From Pseudanabaena sp. Chao 1811 (GTDB taxonomy: Bacteria > Cyanobacteriota > Cyanobacteriia > Pseudanabaenales > Pseudanabaenaceae), in NCBI RefSeq assembly GCF_027942295.1, contig NZ_CP101416.1, positions 1,821,501-1,885,500 of the forward strand: a stretch of DNA of 64,000 nt, read 5' to 3'. Each line of letters opens with the position of its first letter. Position 1 is the stretch's first letter. Position numbers and translations under genes: made by a program. Shown here piece by piece: positions 1 to 8,320 of this stretch. Below the pieces are notes generated by a model that ran no database searches, had not been told where the DNA came from, and saw nothing but the letters and a program-made list of their open reading frames with translations.

Positions 1-1
1 T

Positions 2-106
2 AACCAAAGTGGGAAAAGCGCTCATAAATCAAATTCCTCTAAGAAACCTCATCTCAATGAAAAACAAGGTTGGTTAACTAACCTGTTCACATGGTTTTCC
101 TCCTAA
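2..106 (+). CDS. C-terminal end of an unidentified protein (cut by window start)
   Basis: An open frame enters at base 2 and stops at TAA 104-106. It gives a 34-residue tail rich in Ser, Lys and Asn that ends in the aromatic stretch GWLTNLFTWFSS. No domain can be recognised in so short a piece, and the frame could be open by chance. A polar linker followed by a short amphipathic end is compatible with the tail of a larger protein. A MITE-like hairpin follows at 192-269. Confidence 0.35.
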   Translation, partial: NQSGKSAHKSNSSKKPHLNEKQGWLTNLFTWFSS

Positions 107-191
107 GTTTCTCTTGCATTCAGTAGTTAGGGGTAGTACTAAATAGGTAAGTATGGGCTTATTGAATCTGTGCTGTCAGTTTTGTCCGTTC

Positions 192-269
192 ATCAATGTC
201 ATTTCGACAACGCCATTTGCGCGGCGCTTCGCGCGGCGCAAATGGCGTTGTCGAACTCACGTTAAATTA
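192..269. repeat. MITE-like palindrome, family A copy 1
   Basis: The arms around 203-227 and 231-255 form a long hairpin with the core cgccatttgcg / cgcaaatggcg, and the right end reads tcgaactcacgttaaatt. The same core and right end recur at 3514-3580. Similar ends occur at 35968-36053 and 54642-54753. The left outer end is degenerate. No coding capacity is seen, so it looks like a non-autonomous element or REP-like palindrome. Confidence 0.7.
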
Positions 270-333
270 GAAATAGTAGACTATTGTAGAATTGTGTCAG
301 AGATTGATCACTGTGTAATCCTCAAGTGAAGTG

Positions 334-2739
334 ATGCTAATACCAAACAGCATTTATATAGATTTGGCGATTAATCCCCAACCCATCATCGTTGCCCCCG
401 ATGTATCACTATTTGATGTTATTTGTTTAATGAATCAATTGGTTCATGCTGTCAATTTAAGTCAGCCCATGGACTATAGATTCTTAGAGTCGCGAACAAG
501 CTGTGTTTTAGTTGTTGACAAGGACAATCTGCTTGGTCTATTTACAAAGTGGGATGTGCTGAATCTAGTTGCAGAGCAAAAAGATACGCAGAAATTAAAG
601 ATTGGAGATGTGATTACTCCACCTTCCATTGTAATTAAGCGATCGCAGATTCAAGATTTGGAGTCAATGCTCAGGCTCTTAGAAGAGTTTCGTTGTTATC
701 AGTTACCTATAGTCAACGACTTTAATCAAACATTTGGTGTTGCTACGCAAGAAAGTATTCTCTTTGCTAAGGATAAGCAAACTGAAGACACTTTAAATCA
801 AGTTGAAGCTCAAAAAAGAGCAGTTTTAATGGCAATTCCAGACTTAATCTATCGTGTAAGTGCCAATGGAACTTACTTAGAATGCTTTTCTAGTAATTAT
901 GTCGCAGATTTGCTACCCGCTGACATGAATATAATAGATAAGCAACTGTCTGACGTTTTACCAGCAGATCTAGCCTTTCGCAAATTGCAGGCGATTCAAA
1001 GAGCGATCGCTACTGGGATAATTCAGACCTTTGAGCAGCAATGGAATATTGATGGAAAAGTGCAGTACGAAGAGGTGCAAGTCGTTAGAGTTAGTGATCA
1101 GGAAGCTTTAACAATTATCCGCAATATTAGCGATCGCAAACAAGCTGAAGAAGCTTTGCGAGAATCAGAAATGCGCTTTAGAAGTGTATTTGATACAGCC
1201 GCAGTAGGTATTTCGATTGCGGCTCCTAATGGTAATCATCTTGCGGTTAATCAAGCGCTATGTAATATGTTGGGGTATTCTGAGGAAGAACTACGAAAAT
1301 TGACCTTTCAAGATATTACCCATCCTGATGATCTCGAAATTGATCTCTATCATCATCAAAAATTACTTAGCAATGAGATTGATAGTTTCCATATTGAAAA
1401 GCGATTTCGTCATAAAAATGGTCAATTCATTTGGGGACTGATGAGTGTCTCCCTTGTATGGGACTCACAAAATCATCCCCTGTATGATATTGCTTTAATT
1501 CAAAATATTAATGATCTTAAAAATACTCAACAGGAATTATCAAAACTCAATCAAGAATTAGAAGTTAGAATTCAGCAAAGAACTGCTGATCTAGCAGAAA
1601 GTGAAACTCGCAAACAACAGTTAATCAATGCAATTCCCGATTTGTTACTAAGACTGAAGCGTGATGGCACATGTATCGACTGTATCTTGCCTAATACTCC
1701 CGATAAAGAAGCCTTTGTTCCTATTCATAATCATATTTCCGAACTTTTATTACCCCATGTTTTAGAAGAATTACTTCAAGTATTTAATCGGGCGATCGCT
1801 ACAGGAGAGGTGCAATTTTATGAACATCAACTCCAAAAATATAACAAATCAATTTATGAAGAAGTACGGATCAGTCCCTGTGGTGAGGATGAGGTATTGG
1901 TCTTGGTACGAAATATTAGCGATCGCAAACAAGCAGAAGCTGAACTCCAGTTGAGTAACGAAAAGCTAATATCAGCTAACCAAGAGTTGGAAAGGGTTAC
2001 GCGCCTCAAAGATGAATTTCTTGCCACAATGAGTCATGAATTACGAACTCCTCTCAATGCCATTTTAGGGATTTCGGAAGGACTGCAAGATCAAGTTTTT
2101 GGAGAACTCAATCAAAAGCAAAAAAACTCATTAGCAACCATTCAAAAAAGTGGTCAACATCTCTTAGAACTAATTAATGATATTTTAGATGTTGCCAAAA
2201 TTGAATCAGGAATGTTTATTCTAGAGCTAACGTCAGTATCACTAACCTATTTATGTGAAAGTAGTCTGAGCTTTGTTAAACACCAAGCGGCACAGAAAAA
2301 TATTCAATTAAATCTCATAATTCATCCCGATGTCCCCTATGAGATCGTGGTAGATGAACGCAGAATGCGTCAGTTATTGATTAATTTATTGAGTAATGCC
2401 GTGAAGTTTACGCCTAAAGATGGCAAAGTAACGTTAGAAGCTAAATTAGTCCATTCACAACCAGAAGAATCCCCTGAATGCTCTATAGAGCAATTGAGAA
2501 CTGAACTTTGCTTTGTTGTATCGGATACGGGGATTGGGATATCTCAGGTAGATATTGGGAAGTTATTTCAACCCTTTGTCCAAATTCATAGTAACCTCAG
2601 TCGTCAGTATGCGGGTACTGGACTGGGGCTAAATTTAGTCAGAAAACTTGCAGAGCTGCATGGGGGCTATGTAAATGTTGAGAGCAAAGTCGGTGTAGGT
2701 AGCTCCTTTACTGTTAGTCTGCCCTATGATGCAACCTAA
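334..2739 (+). CDS. CBS-PAS sensor histidine kinase
   Basis: This is a cytoplasmic sensor kinase of about 801 residues. An N-terminal pair of CBS domains (about 10-150) is followed by three PAS-type regions (about 160-270, 280-400 and 425-535), each ending near a DRKQAE-type linker, with a coiled coil between the second and third. A HisKA domain carries the H-box SHELRTPLNAIL, with the phospho-accepting His near residue 568. The HATPase domain shows the N-box LLINLLSNAVKF, DTGIGIS and GTGLGLN. CBS domains usually bind adenine nucleotides, so the kinase may sense energy state (inference). No receiver or transmembrane segment is seen. GTG 331 and ATG 334 are adjacent candidate starts and ATG is preferred. 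The 3' end overlaps the convergent hydroxylase gene by 26 bp. Confidence 0.9.
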   Translation: MLIPNSIYIDLAINPQPIIVAPDVSLFDVICLMNQLVHAVNLSQPMDYRFLESRTSCVLVVDKDNLLGLFTKWDVLNLVAEQKDTQKLKIGDVITPPSIVIKRSQIQDLESMLRLLEEFRCYQLPIVNDFNQTFGVATQESILFAKDKQTEDTLNQVEAQKRAVLMAIPDLIYRVSANGTYLECFSSNYVADLLPADMNIIDKQLSDVLPADLAFRKLQAIQRAIATGIIQTFEQQWNIDGKVQYEEVQVVRVSDQEALTIIRNISDRKQAEEALRESEMRFRSVFDTAAVGISIAAPNGNHLAVNQALCNMLGYSEEELRKLTFQDITHPDDLEIDLYHHQKLLSNEIDSFHIEKRFRHKNGQFIWGLMSVSLVWDSQNHPLYDIALIQNINDLKNTQQELSKLNQELEVRIQQRTADLAESETRKQQLINAIPDLLLRLKRDGTCIDCILPNTPDKEAFVPIHNHISELLLPHVLEELLQVFNRAIATGEVQFYEHQLQKYNKSIYEEVRISPCGEDEVLVLVRNISDRKQAEAELQLSNEKLISANQELERVTRLKDEFLATMSHELRTPLNAILGISEGLQDQVFGELNQKQKNSLATIQKSGQHLLELINDILDVAKIESGMFILELTSVSLTYLCESSLSFVKHQAAQKNIQLNLIIHPDVPYEIVVDERRMRQLLINLLSNAVKFTPKDGKVTLEAKLVHSQPEESPECSIEQLRTELCFVVSDTGIGISQVDIGKLFQPFVQIHSNLSRQYAGTGLGLNLVRKLAELHGGYVNVESKVGVGSSFTVSLPYDAT

Positions 2740-3478
2740 ATGGATAAAGCATTTGTTGCCAATAAGTATTAGGTACAGTCTCATCAACTCCATAGGTCTG
2801 AGGCATCTTGTTTTTGGGTACATAGTAAGTGCCGAACATTAAATCGATAAGCGGAAACCCAGAGAAATTCTTATCACGAGCTTCTAAATCATTGCTATGA
2901 TGCCAGTGATGGAAGTCGGGGGTGGCAATTATGCGATTGAGAATAGGAAATTGAAATCTGGTATTAGCATGATTCAAAACTGATAAAACTGTACCAAATA
3001 CAAGATAAGCGCCGAAGGTTTCTCTAGTAAATCCTAATAGGAATAGAGGAATACCTACGGCAATATTCACCACAATTGTTTCTACAGGATGTAACCTTGC
3101 AGATGCTAACCAGTCGAGTTCGGCACTACTATGATGAATGGCATGAAATCGCCATAACCAAGGGACTGTATGGGCTAGGCGATGTACCGTATAAAATGCA
3201 AGTTGAGCAATCAAAAAAGCTTCGGCAAATTGGAAGAATGCGGGTTGACTCCTGATCGCTGTTTGTAATGATGGAGAAATCCAGCCTTTAAAAAAGATAT
3301 ATAGAAATGCTACGACTAGATATGTGCCTACGTTGGCAAAAATGTGATTAAAGAAAAAATGGGCAACATCCGTAAGCCAGCCTTGACGAAAGTGTTTCTG
3401 CTCTTTTCTAAGGGGAAAGAACCATTCAAGTGTGCCGAATACAAGCCAGAGCAATAAAAAGGCGATCGCAAATTTCAT
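2714..3478 (-). CDS. Sterol desaturase / fatty acid hydroxylase family membrane protein
   Basis: A 254-residue polytopic membrane protein of the fatty acid hydroxylase superfamily (non-haem di-iron oxygenases). The histidine clusters that bind iron are visible as HRLAH, FHAIHHS and FHHWHHS, spaced as in the family, among hydrophobic segments. Members hydroxylate or desaturate sterols, carotenoids or fatty acids, and the substrate cannot be read from sequence. ATG at 3476-3478 starts a membrane-type N-terminus. The 3' end overlaps the convergent kinase gene by 26 bp. A family A palindrome lies directly upstream and may influence expression. Confidence 0.88.
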   Translation of the reverse strand: MKFAIAFLLLWLVFGTLEWFFPLRKEQKHFRQGWLTDVAHFFFNHIFANVGTYLVVAFLYIFFKGWISPSLQTAIRSQPAFFQFAEAFLIAQLAFYTVHRLAHTVPWLWRFHAIHHSSAELDWLASARLHPVETIVVNIAVGIPLFLLGFTRETFGAYLVFGTVLSVLNHANTRFQFPILNRIIATPDFHHWHHSNDLEARDKNFSGFPLIDLMFGTYYVPKNKMPQTYGVDETVPNTYWQQMLYPFRLHHRAD

Positions 3479-3513
3479 GGCAATGTCTCCACATTCTCCA
3501 ATCTATGCAATCT

Positions 3514-3580
3514 AATTGTAACGTGGTTCGATAACGCCATTTGCGCCGCGCAAATGGCGTTATCGAACTGACGTTAATTG
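3514..3580. repeat. MITE-like palindrome, family A copy 2
   Basis: A near-perfect hairpin with inverted ends: left aattgtaacgtggttcgata, and right tatcgaactgacgttaatt, whose complement matches the left. The centre cgccatttgcg..cgcaaatggcg is shared with copy 1 at 192-269. It lies in the 5' region of the hydroxylase gene (3478) and downstream of the coiled-coil gene on the same strand. Confidence 0.8.
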
Positions 3581-3628
3581 TATAGCCCTTGTCTCAGAAA
3601 TTCGGCACGCTGTCTTGCTTAGATATTT

Positions 3629-4801
3629 TTAGCGATGTCTGACTAAAAAAGATGGTAAATCAACCTTGGATGAGGGAAAAGGCGATCGCGCAGGTACAGG
3701 TCTTGCTTCGGCTATTGGTTCTCGTTCTAGTACATATTCCTGTTCAGCTTGTCGATCATGAATTTGAGGTGATGATGTCGGTGTTAAATGCTTAACGGGT
3801 TTTTCTGCTAGTAAGCGCTCTAACGCACCACTTAGTTGCAGCGCATGATGTTGATGACGCACTGACTGTTCTTTCCAATGTTGGATAGCGGCTTCATATT
3901 CGGAAGCCTTAGATGCTTGTTGGAGAACTTGATTTTGTAATTCTTCGATTTGCTGTTCTAGGTCTTGGACTCGGTTGAGATCACTAACATATTCATTTTC
4001 TAGACCACGCAAAGACTGATGTAATTGCGCTTGATTAGAGAGATGTTTAATTAATTCTTCTTCAAATTGATCGCGTTGAGCTTGTACTTCTGATAATTTT
4101 GTTTGGGCAATTTCTAGAGTTTTAGTTGATTCTTTGAGGAGTAATTGTGTCGCTTCTAACTCTTCGGTTAAGGTTTGTTGGGAAATATCAAGGGCAGTAT
4201 TTTGACATTGCAATTGATTAATCAACTCATTTTTATCGGTAATTTCTTGTAAATATTGCTGAGTAATTTTTTGCGTTTCAATTTCCAAGGCGATCGCTAA
4301 ACGATGCTGAAATTCTTCCTCAATTTGTAAAACATGAACGGCTAAGCGATCGCTTAATATTTTGTCATCAACAGGTGGATTGGCGCTTAGTTCAGTAACT
4401 TGTTTTTGTAGTTGTTCTAATTGCTTGGTGAGTTCGGCGACTTGGCGATCTCGATCATGAGTGACGCTAGTAATTTCTTGTTCTAGCTGATCGACATATT
4501 CACATTCAAATTGATGTTGCGATCGCAGTTCCTCTAACTCATTGTGCAGGCGATCGCGATCAGCAATTACTTCATGGATGTTTGGTTGCTGAATATCCTG
4601 AGTCCCATGACCATCCGATAGCCAATCATCGGAGAAGGCATCAAGATTATCAAGATTACCGAGCATATTCGTAATTTCAGCGATCGCTTGTGCGTCTAGC
4701 AGTCCGCCATCTAAGAGCGCATCTAGATCATCGTCATCATTAACGGTTTCTGCTTTAACCAAAACTTCTCGTAGAGCTGCTTCGCGTTTCAATTCACTCA
4801 C
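3629..4801 (-). CDS. Coiled-coil protein of unknown function
   Basis: Not assigned to a named family. The chosen GTG start (4799-4801) is preceded by GAGG six bases upstream and gives 390 residues. An upstream TTG at 4862-4864 is in frame but adds an unlikely leader. The N-terminus is acidic (DDDDLDALLDGGLLDAQ and NLDNLDAFSDDWLSD). About residues 90-330 are heptad-rich Gln/Glu/Leu coiled coil. The tail is basic-proline and ends in SFLVRHR. No signal peptide or transmembrane segment is evident. The pattern resembles cyanobacterial coiled-coil-rich filament or scaffold proteins, but that is only an analogy. Confidence 0.75.
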   Translation of the reverse strand: MSELKREAALREVLVKAETVNDDDDLDALLDGGLLDAQAIAEITNMLGNLDNLDAFSDDWLSDGHGTQDIQQPNIHEVIADRDRLHNELEELRSQHQFECEYVDQLEQEITSVTHDRDRQVAELTKQLEQLQKQVTELSANPPVDDKILSDRLAVHVLQIEEEFQHRLAIALEIETQKITQQYLQEITDKNELINQLQCQNTALDISQQTLTEELEATQLLLKESTKTLEIAQTKLSEVQAQRDQFEEELIKHLSNQAQLHQSLRGLENEYVSDLNRVQDLEQQIEELQNQVLQQASKASEYEAAIQHWKEQSVRHQHHALQLSGALERLLAEKPVKHLTPTSSPQIHDRQAEQEYVLEREPIAEARPVPARSPFPSSKVDLPSFLVRHR

Positions 4802-4891
4802 GGACAACCTCACCGAACAATACCGAGGTATTTTTACAAGACAAACATTAACAGACTTTGTCAAGTTTGCAAGTTTTTTTCTTAGTAATTC

Positions 4892-5512
4892 TCATGGCTT
4901 GCGGGGAAGGTTGCGAATAAAGGTTTGGATTTCCTTGTAAGGGTTTTGAGCAACTATTTCCTTATCAGTCTTTTTGAGGACAGTTTTGTCAGGTAATTTT
5001 TTGTTCTCAAATTGCTTACTCACAATGACTGCGGGGATCGTGTTGTCAATTACATCCACATCACATCGCACAGTAAAGGCAGGAATTTTTTCATTGGTTC
5101 TTTCGTTGATATAGTCTCCCTCCCGAAAATTAAAACAGTTGATCTGTACAACTGTCTTTACTTCAGCAACTGAGTTGGCATAGAGTTGACCCAAGGCTGC
5201 ACGATCTTCTGGGAGAAATTCACTCTTGTTGTTGGCTCGTTTATAGACAAAAATCACTTTTCCTTTAATATAGGGTTGATCTACTTCTTGCACTGGTGGG
5301 GCAAGAGCGGCAAATTTGTCACTTTGGGATTCCAACTCGTCTAATGCTTTTTTCTTTGCTTGCTCTGCTTGAGCTTTTTTATCTGCAAGCTCTTTATCCA
5401 GTTTTGCCTTAGCGGTTTCTTCGGGCGATTGACAGCCTGAAACGATAGTTAGGCAAAATAGTGAAATTAAGAGAAGCCATTGGTATGGGGTATTTTTGAG
5501 AGGCATTTTCAT
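4892..5512 (-). CDS. Putative lipoprotein of unknown function
   Basis: A 206-residue secreted protein. The N-terminus has a hydrophobic segment ending in the lipobox IVSGC, so lipid attachment at about Cys27 is expected. A lysine/alanine-rich helix (about 35-65) follows. The remaining globular part contains two internal cysteines, in QINCFNF and TVRCDVD. No family is recognised. ATG 5510-5512 is the only sensible start. It follows the start region of the coiled-coil gene on the same strand, with about 90 bp between them. Confidence 0.75.
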   Translation of the reverse strand: MKMPLKNTPYQWLLLISLFCLTIVSGCQSPEETAKAKLDKELADKKAQAEQAKKKALDELESQSDKFAALAPPVQEVDQPYIKGKVIFVYKRANNKSEFLPEDRAALGQLYANSVAEVKTVVQINCFNFREGDYINERTNEKIPAFTVRCDVDVIDNTIPAVIVSKQFENKKLPDKTVLKKTDKEIVAQNPYKEIQTFIRNLPRKP

Positions 5513-5675
5513 GGGTTTCTCTAAAATTGGCTTGTTTGGATAAATTGTTTAGGTAATCATGATGCGATCACTTTAAAGCGTGGAAAACTAATTGCCCAAA
5601 TATATCAGAATAATTAAATAGATTAATATAATATTGCTCGACAAATGATTAGTATTCAGTCAAACAAGAATCACC

Positions 5676-5819
5676 ATGTTTACAAAACTACGCATTCAGA
5701 ATTTTAAGTCATGGGCAGATACAGGAGAATTTCGGATGGCTCCTTTGACTAGCTTTTTTGGTACAAATAGTTCTGGAAAAACGGCGATCTTGCAATTTCT
5801 AAAATCTGTTAATGATTAA
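5676..5819 (+). pseudogene. Truncated AAA-family ATPase, N-terminal fragment
   Basis: ATG 5676 to TAA 5819 encodes 47 residues: an N-terminal strand MFTKLRIQNFKSW, then a perfect Walker A GTNSSGKT (29-36) and FLKSVND before the stop. This is the opening of a RecF/SMC-like AAA ATPase of the AAA_15/DUF3696 type, which normally runs to several hundred residues. The Walker B, signature and C-terminal domains are absent. The next gene at 5912 is a different ATPase with its own complete N-terminus, so this is not its frameshifted start. It is best read as a remnant of a second ATPase gene. Confidence 0.7.
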
Positions 5820-5911
5820 ACTAACTGTTGTATGATTCCATTTAACCGTAACAACTATAATAGATTAGCAACGATGTAGCTAATAATATTTAGGTCATTC
5901 TAGATCAATAT

Positions 5912-7027
5912 ATGTTAAATAGAATATACATAGATAATTTTCGCTCTCTTGTAAACTTTGAGATTTCATTTAATTCTATTAACCTATTCCTAGGAGGAAA
6001 TGGATCAGGTAAATCCACAGTTTTTGATGCGATAAATAGAGTTAAAGATTTAATTTCTGGTGTATTTAAGGTAGAGAATCTATTTACCATCTTTGATTGC
6101 TGTCGTTGGCAGACACTTAAGGAACATAACTTTGAGATCGAAATAGATGGTAATGGAGGTAAATACAAATATGACCTTGCAATACTATATAACGAACAAC
6201 AGAAGCCATTTATTGCTCATGAAAGATTATGGTTTAATAATCAACCATTATTAAAATTTGAATTAGGTGGTGTATATATATATGATGATGATTATTTGGA
6301 AATATCAAAAATCTCCTACTTTGATTCTTCTCAATCATTTCTATCTCTTTTACCACCAACTAATACTAATAAGAAGCTAACTTGGTTTAGAAATTGTATA
6401 TTGCGTCTCTTAGTTATACAGATTACTCCTTCTCTAATGACTGGAGTTAGCGAACAAGAACTTTCTTACATATCTCCAAGAATGGAAAACTATGTATCTT
6501 GGTATCGTCATCTTTCACAAGATCAAGGTAAGGTTCTTAAGATTACAAATGTATTGCGAGAGGTTTTAGATAAATTTACATATTTTAAATTTGATAGGTT
6601 TAGTGAAACCAACTATGGATTAAAGCTAATATTTGAAAATGAGATTGACAATAAAAAACCAATTGAATACTACTTTAATGAATTATCAGATGGACAGAAA
6701 GTTATTATTGCTTTATACACTTTAATCTATAGTACTCAAGATGAAGACTATACATTATTTATTGATGAGCCAGAAAACTTTTTAGCATTACCAGAAGTAC
6801 AACCTTGGCTAGATCAGTTGTACGATCTTTGTAGTGAGAAAAAACTGCAAGCTATTCTCATTTCTCATCATCCTAAACTTATTAATTTTCTAGCTGCAGA
6901 TTCAGGTTACTGGTTTGAGAGAAAGGGCAATTCTCCAGTGCGAGTTAAGAGAATTAAAGACGAGGATGATACTGGATTACCTATATCTGACCTAGTAGAG
7001 CGTGGTTGGCTTTATGACCCAGAATAG
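5912..7027 (+). CDS. AAA-family ATPase (RecF/OLD-like), partner of the TOPRIM-like protein
   Basis: A 371-residue ABC-type ATPase of the AAA_15/AAA_21 group. It opens with the typical IYIDNFRSL strand and Walker A GGNGSGKST (28-36). It shows a signature-like LSDGQKVIIAL near 265-275, Walker B LFIDEPEN (Asp285, Glu286) and the H-loop ILISHHPKL. Such ATPases drive antiphage systems together with nuclease partners, including OLD/Gabija-type and PARIS-type. The next gene overlaps its end by 14 bp, a sign of tight co-expression. The coding region is AT-rich, contains no HIP1 octamer and lies in a HIP1-free stretch of about 3.8 kb, suggesting transfer. Defence function is inference. Confidence 0.85.
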   Translation: MLNRIYIDNFRSLVNFEISFNSINLFLGGNGSGKSTVFDAINRVKDLISGVFKVENLFTIFDCCRWQTLKEHNFEIEIDGNGGKYKYDLAILYNEQQKPFIAHERLWFNNQPLLKFELGGVYIYDDDYLEISKISYFDSSQSFLSLLPPTNTNKKLTWFRNCILRLLVIQITPSLMTGVSEQELSYISPRMENYVSWYRHLSQDQGKVLKITNVLREVLDKFTYFKFDRFSETNYGLKLIFENEIDNKKPIEYYFNELSDGQKVIIALYTLIYSTQDEDYTLFIDEPENFLALPEVQPWLDQLYDLCSEKKLQAILISHHPKLINFLAADSGYWFERKGNSPVRVKRIKDEDDTGLPISDLVERGWLYDPE

Positions 7028-7541
7028 ACAAACTATCGTAATTTTGTGTGAAGATCGTCAACAATATGTCTTTGCTCGTTACTTTCTTCAGAAAAAAGGA
7101 TTAACTGGAAATTTTATTGATAAAAGTTGTCCTAGTGGTAGGCAAGCTGGAGAGCAATATGTTCGCGAACGTTATGCAGCAGAAGTTAAGGCTCATCGGA
7201 GTAAAAACTATCTTAATATTTGCTTGATAGTAGTTATAGATGCTGATAGAAACACTGTAGCCGAACGCATAAAACAGTTAGACTCAGTTCTTGAGGAAAA
7301 ACGTCATCGTAAAGAAAAAATTGCAATATTTGTTCCGAAGAGAAATATTGAGACTTGGATACATTATCTACAGTCAGGAGAACCTATTGATGAAATTGTT
7401 GCGTATAGCAAACTTGCAAACCAAGGAGAATGTAAACCATTTGTTGAAAAGCTTGCCGATCAATGTGTACTAGGTTTACCTACCAATGCACCGCCATCAA
7501 TGCATGATGCTTGCATTGAAATAAAGAGAATCATTGAGTAG
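7014..7541 (+). CDS. Small TOPRIM-like putative nuclease, partner of the AAA ATPase
   Basis: ATG 7014 lies inside the last codons of the ATPase gene, in overlapping frames, and gives 175 residues. A GTG at 7002 is the other possible start. The sequence shows the elements expected of a minimal TOPRIM fold. There is an acidic residue after the first strand (VILCED, Glu13). There is a DxD at VVIDADRN (Asp76, Asp78). The late motif KRNIETW (Glu113) resembles the FExW-type motif of RloB- and DUF4276-like proteins. It lacks the extra domains of the larger DUF4435 partner in PARIS. Metal-dependent nuclease activity controlled by the ATPase is inferred, and no exact family is claimed. Confidence 0.7.
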   Translation: MTQNRQTIVILCEDRQQYVFARYFLQKKGLTGNFIDKSCPSGRQAGEQYVRERYAAEVKAHRSKNYLNICLIVVIDADRNTVAERIKQLDSVLEEKRHRKEKIAIFVPKRNIETWIHYLQSGEPIDEIVAYSKLANQGECKPFVEKLADQCVLGLPTNAPPSMHDACIEIKRIIE

Positions 7542-8306
7542 TTATTTGGTTCTTTTGGGACTTAATATATTTATATATCTTTCCAAAGCACCTAAAACCT
7601 TTTCAGCAATTAGTAAAATAAAATCTTCTTTATTATTCTCAGATTGCACCTTTTCTAAAGCATCATAATAAGCCATCCGACTATCATAATCACCACCAAT
7701 AATTGCTAATGGAAAACCATATTGCAACAGAATTAAATTCATAATTAAGCGAGCAGTCCTACCATTACCATCAATAAAAGGATGAATATTTACTAACCTT
7801 TCGTGCATTTCGGCTGCTAAAACTACTGGATGTAAATGATCTTTCGATTGAATATAAAATTGGAAATAGCCATCCATCAAATCCTGCAATAAATAGGGTT
7901 GTGGAGGTAAATGCTTACTTCCTGCGATAGCTACAGGTAACTTACGATAAACTCCTGCATTTTCGCGATCGATACCGTACAGGACAATTCCATGAATTTG
8001 TTTAAGGACATATTCTGATAAATCTACCTTTTGAGAAACAAGATCATCAATAAATAAAATAGCCTCTTTATGATTAATTGCTTCTAAATGCTCGCGCATA
8101 CTTTTGCCACTAATCGTCATTCCCTCATTAATGACTAATTGAGTTTCACGCAAAGTTAAAGTATTACCTTCGATGCGATTACTTTCGTACAAAAACTCAA
8201 CTTCTAACGCTTCTTTAATCGTGGCATTGTCTAAAGATTGGCGCAAAATATCTAGCTCTGCTTTGAGTTGATCAATATCAGCAAGGATTGATTCTATTGT
8301 TCTCAT
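7542..8306 (-). CDS. Fic-family AMP-transferase with N-terminal inhibitory helix
   Basis: A 254-residue Fic protein that transfers AMP (or another nucleotide part) to a target hydroxyl. The catalytic loop is HPFIDGNGRTAR with the catalytic His at residue 175, a complete active motif. The inhibitory motif (S/T)xxxE(G/N) is present as SNRIEGN (Ser42-Glu46) ahead of the Fic fold, marking a class II, self-inhibited enzyme. No separate FicA-type antitoxin gene is expected or seen. Its stop codon abuts the stop of the convergent TOPRIM-like gene with no spacer. ATG 8304-8306. The cellular target is unknown. Confidence 0.9.
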   Translation of the reverse strand: MRTIESILADIDQLKAELDILRQSLDNATIKEALEVEFLYESNRIEGNTLTLRETQLVINEGMTISGKSMREHLEAINHKEAILFIDDLVSQKVDLSEYVLKQIHGIVLYGIDRENAGVYRKLPVAIAGSKHLPPQPYLLQDLMDGYFQFYIQSKDHLHPVVLAAEMHERLVNIHPFIDGNGRTARLIMNLILLQYGFPLAIIGGDYDSRMAYYDALEKVQSENNKEDFILLIAEKVLGALERYINILSPKRTK

Positions 8307-8320
8307 AAATTGAATGTAAA

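Noticed and set aside
4802-4864. TTG start of the coiled-coil gene
   Set aside because: GTG 4801 has a well-placed GAGG. The extension is cysteine-containing and unlike the rest.
5912-7541. Assignment of the ATPase pair to PARIS or Gabija by name
   Set aside because: The small partner is much shorter than the DUF4435 AriB and is not fused to the ATPase as in GajA. No UvrD-like GajB is present.
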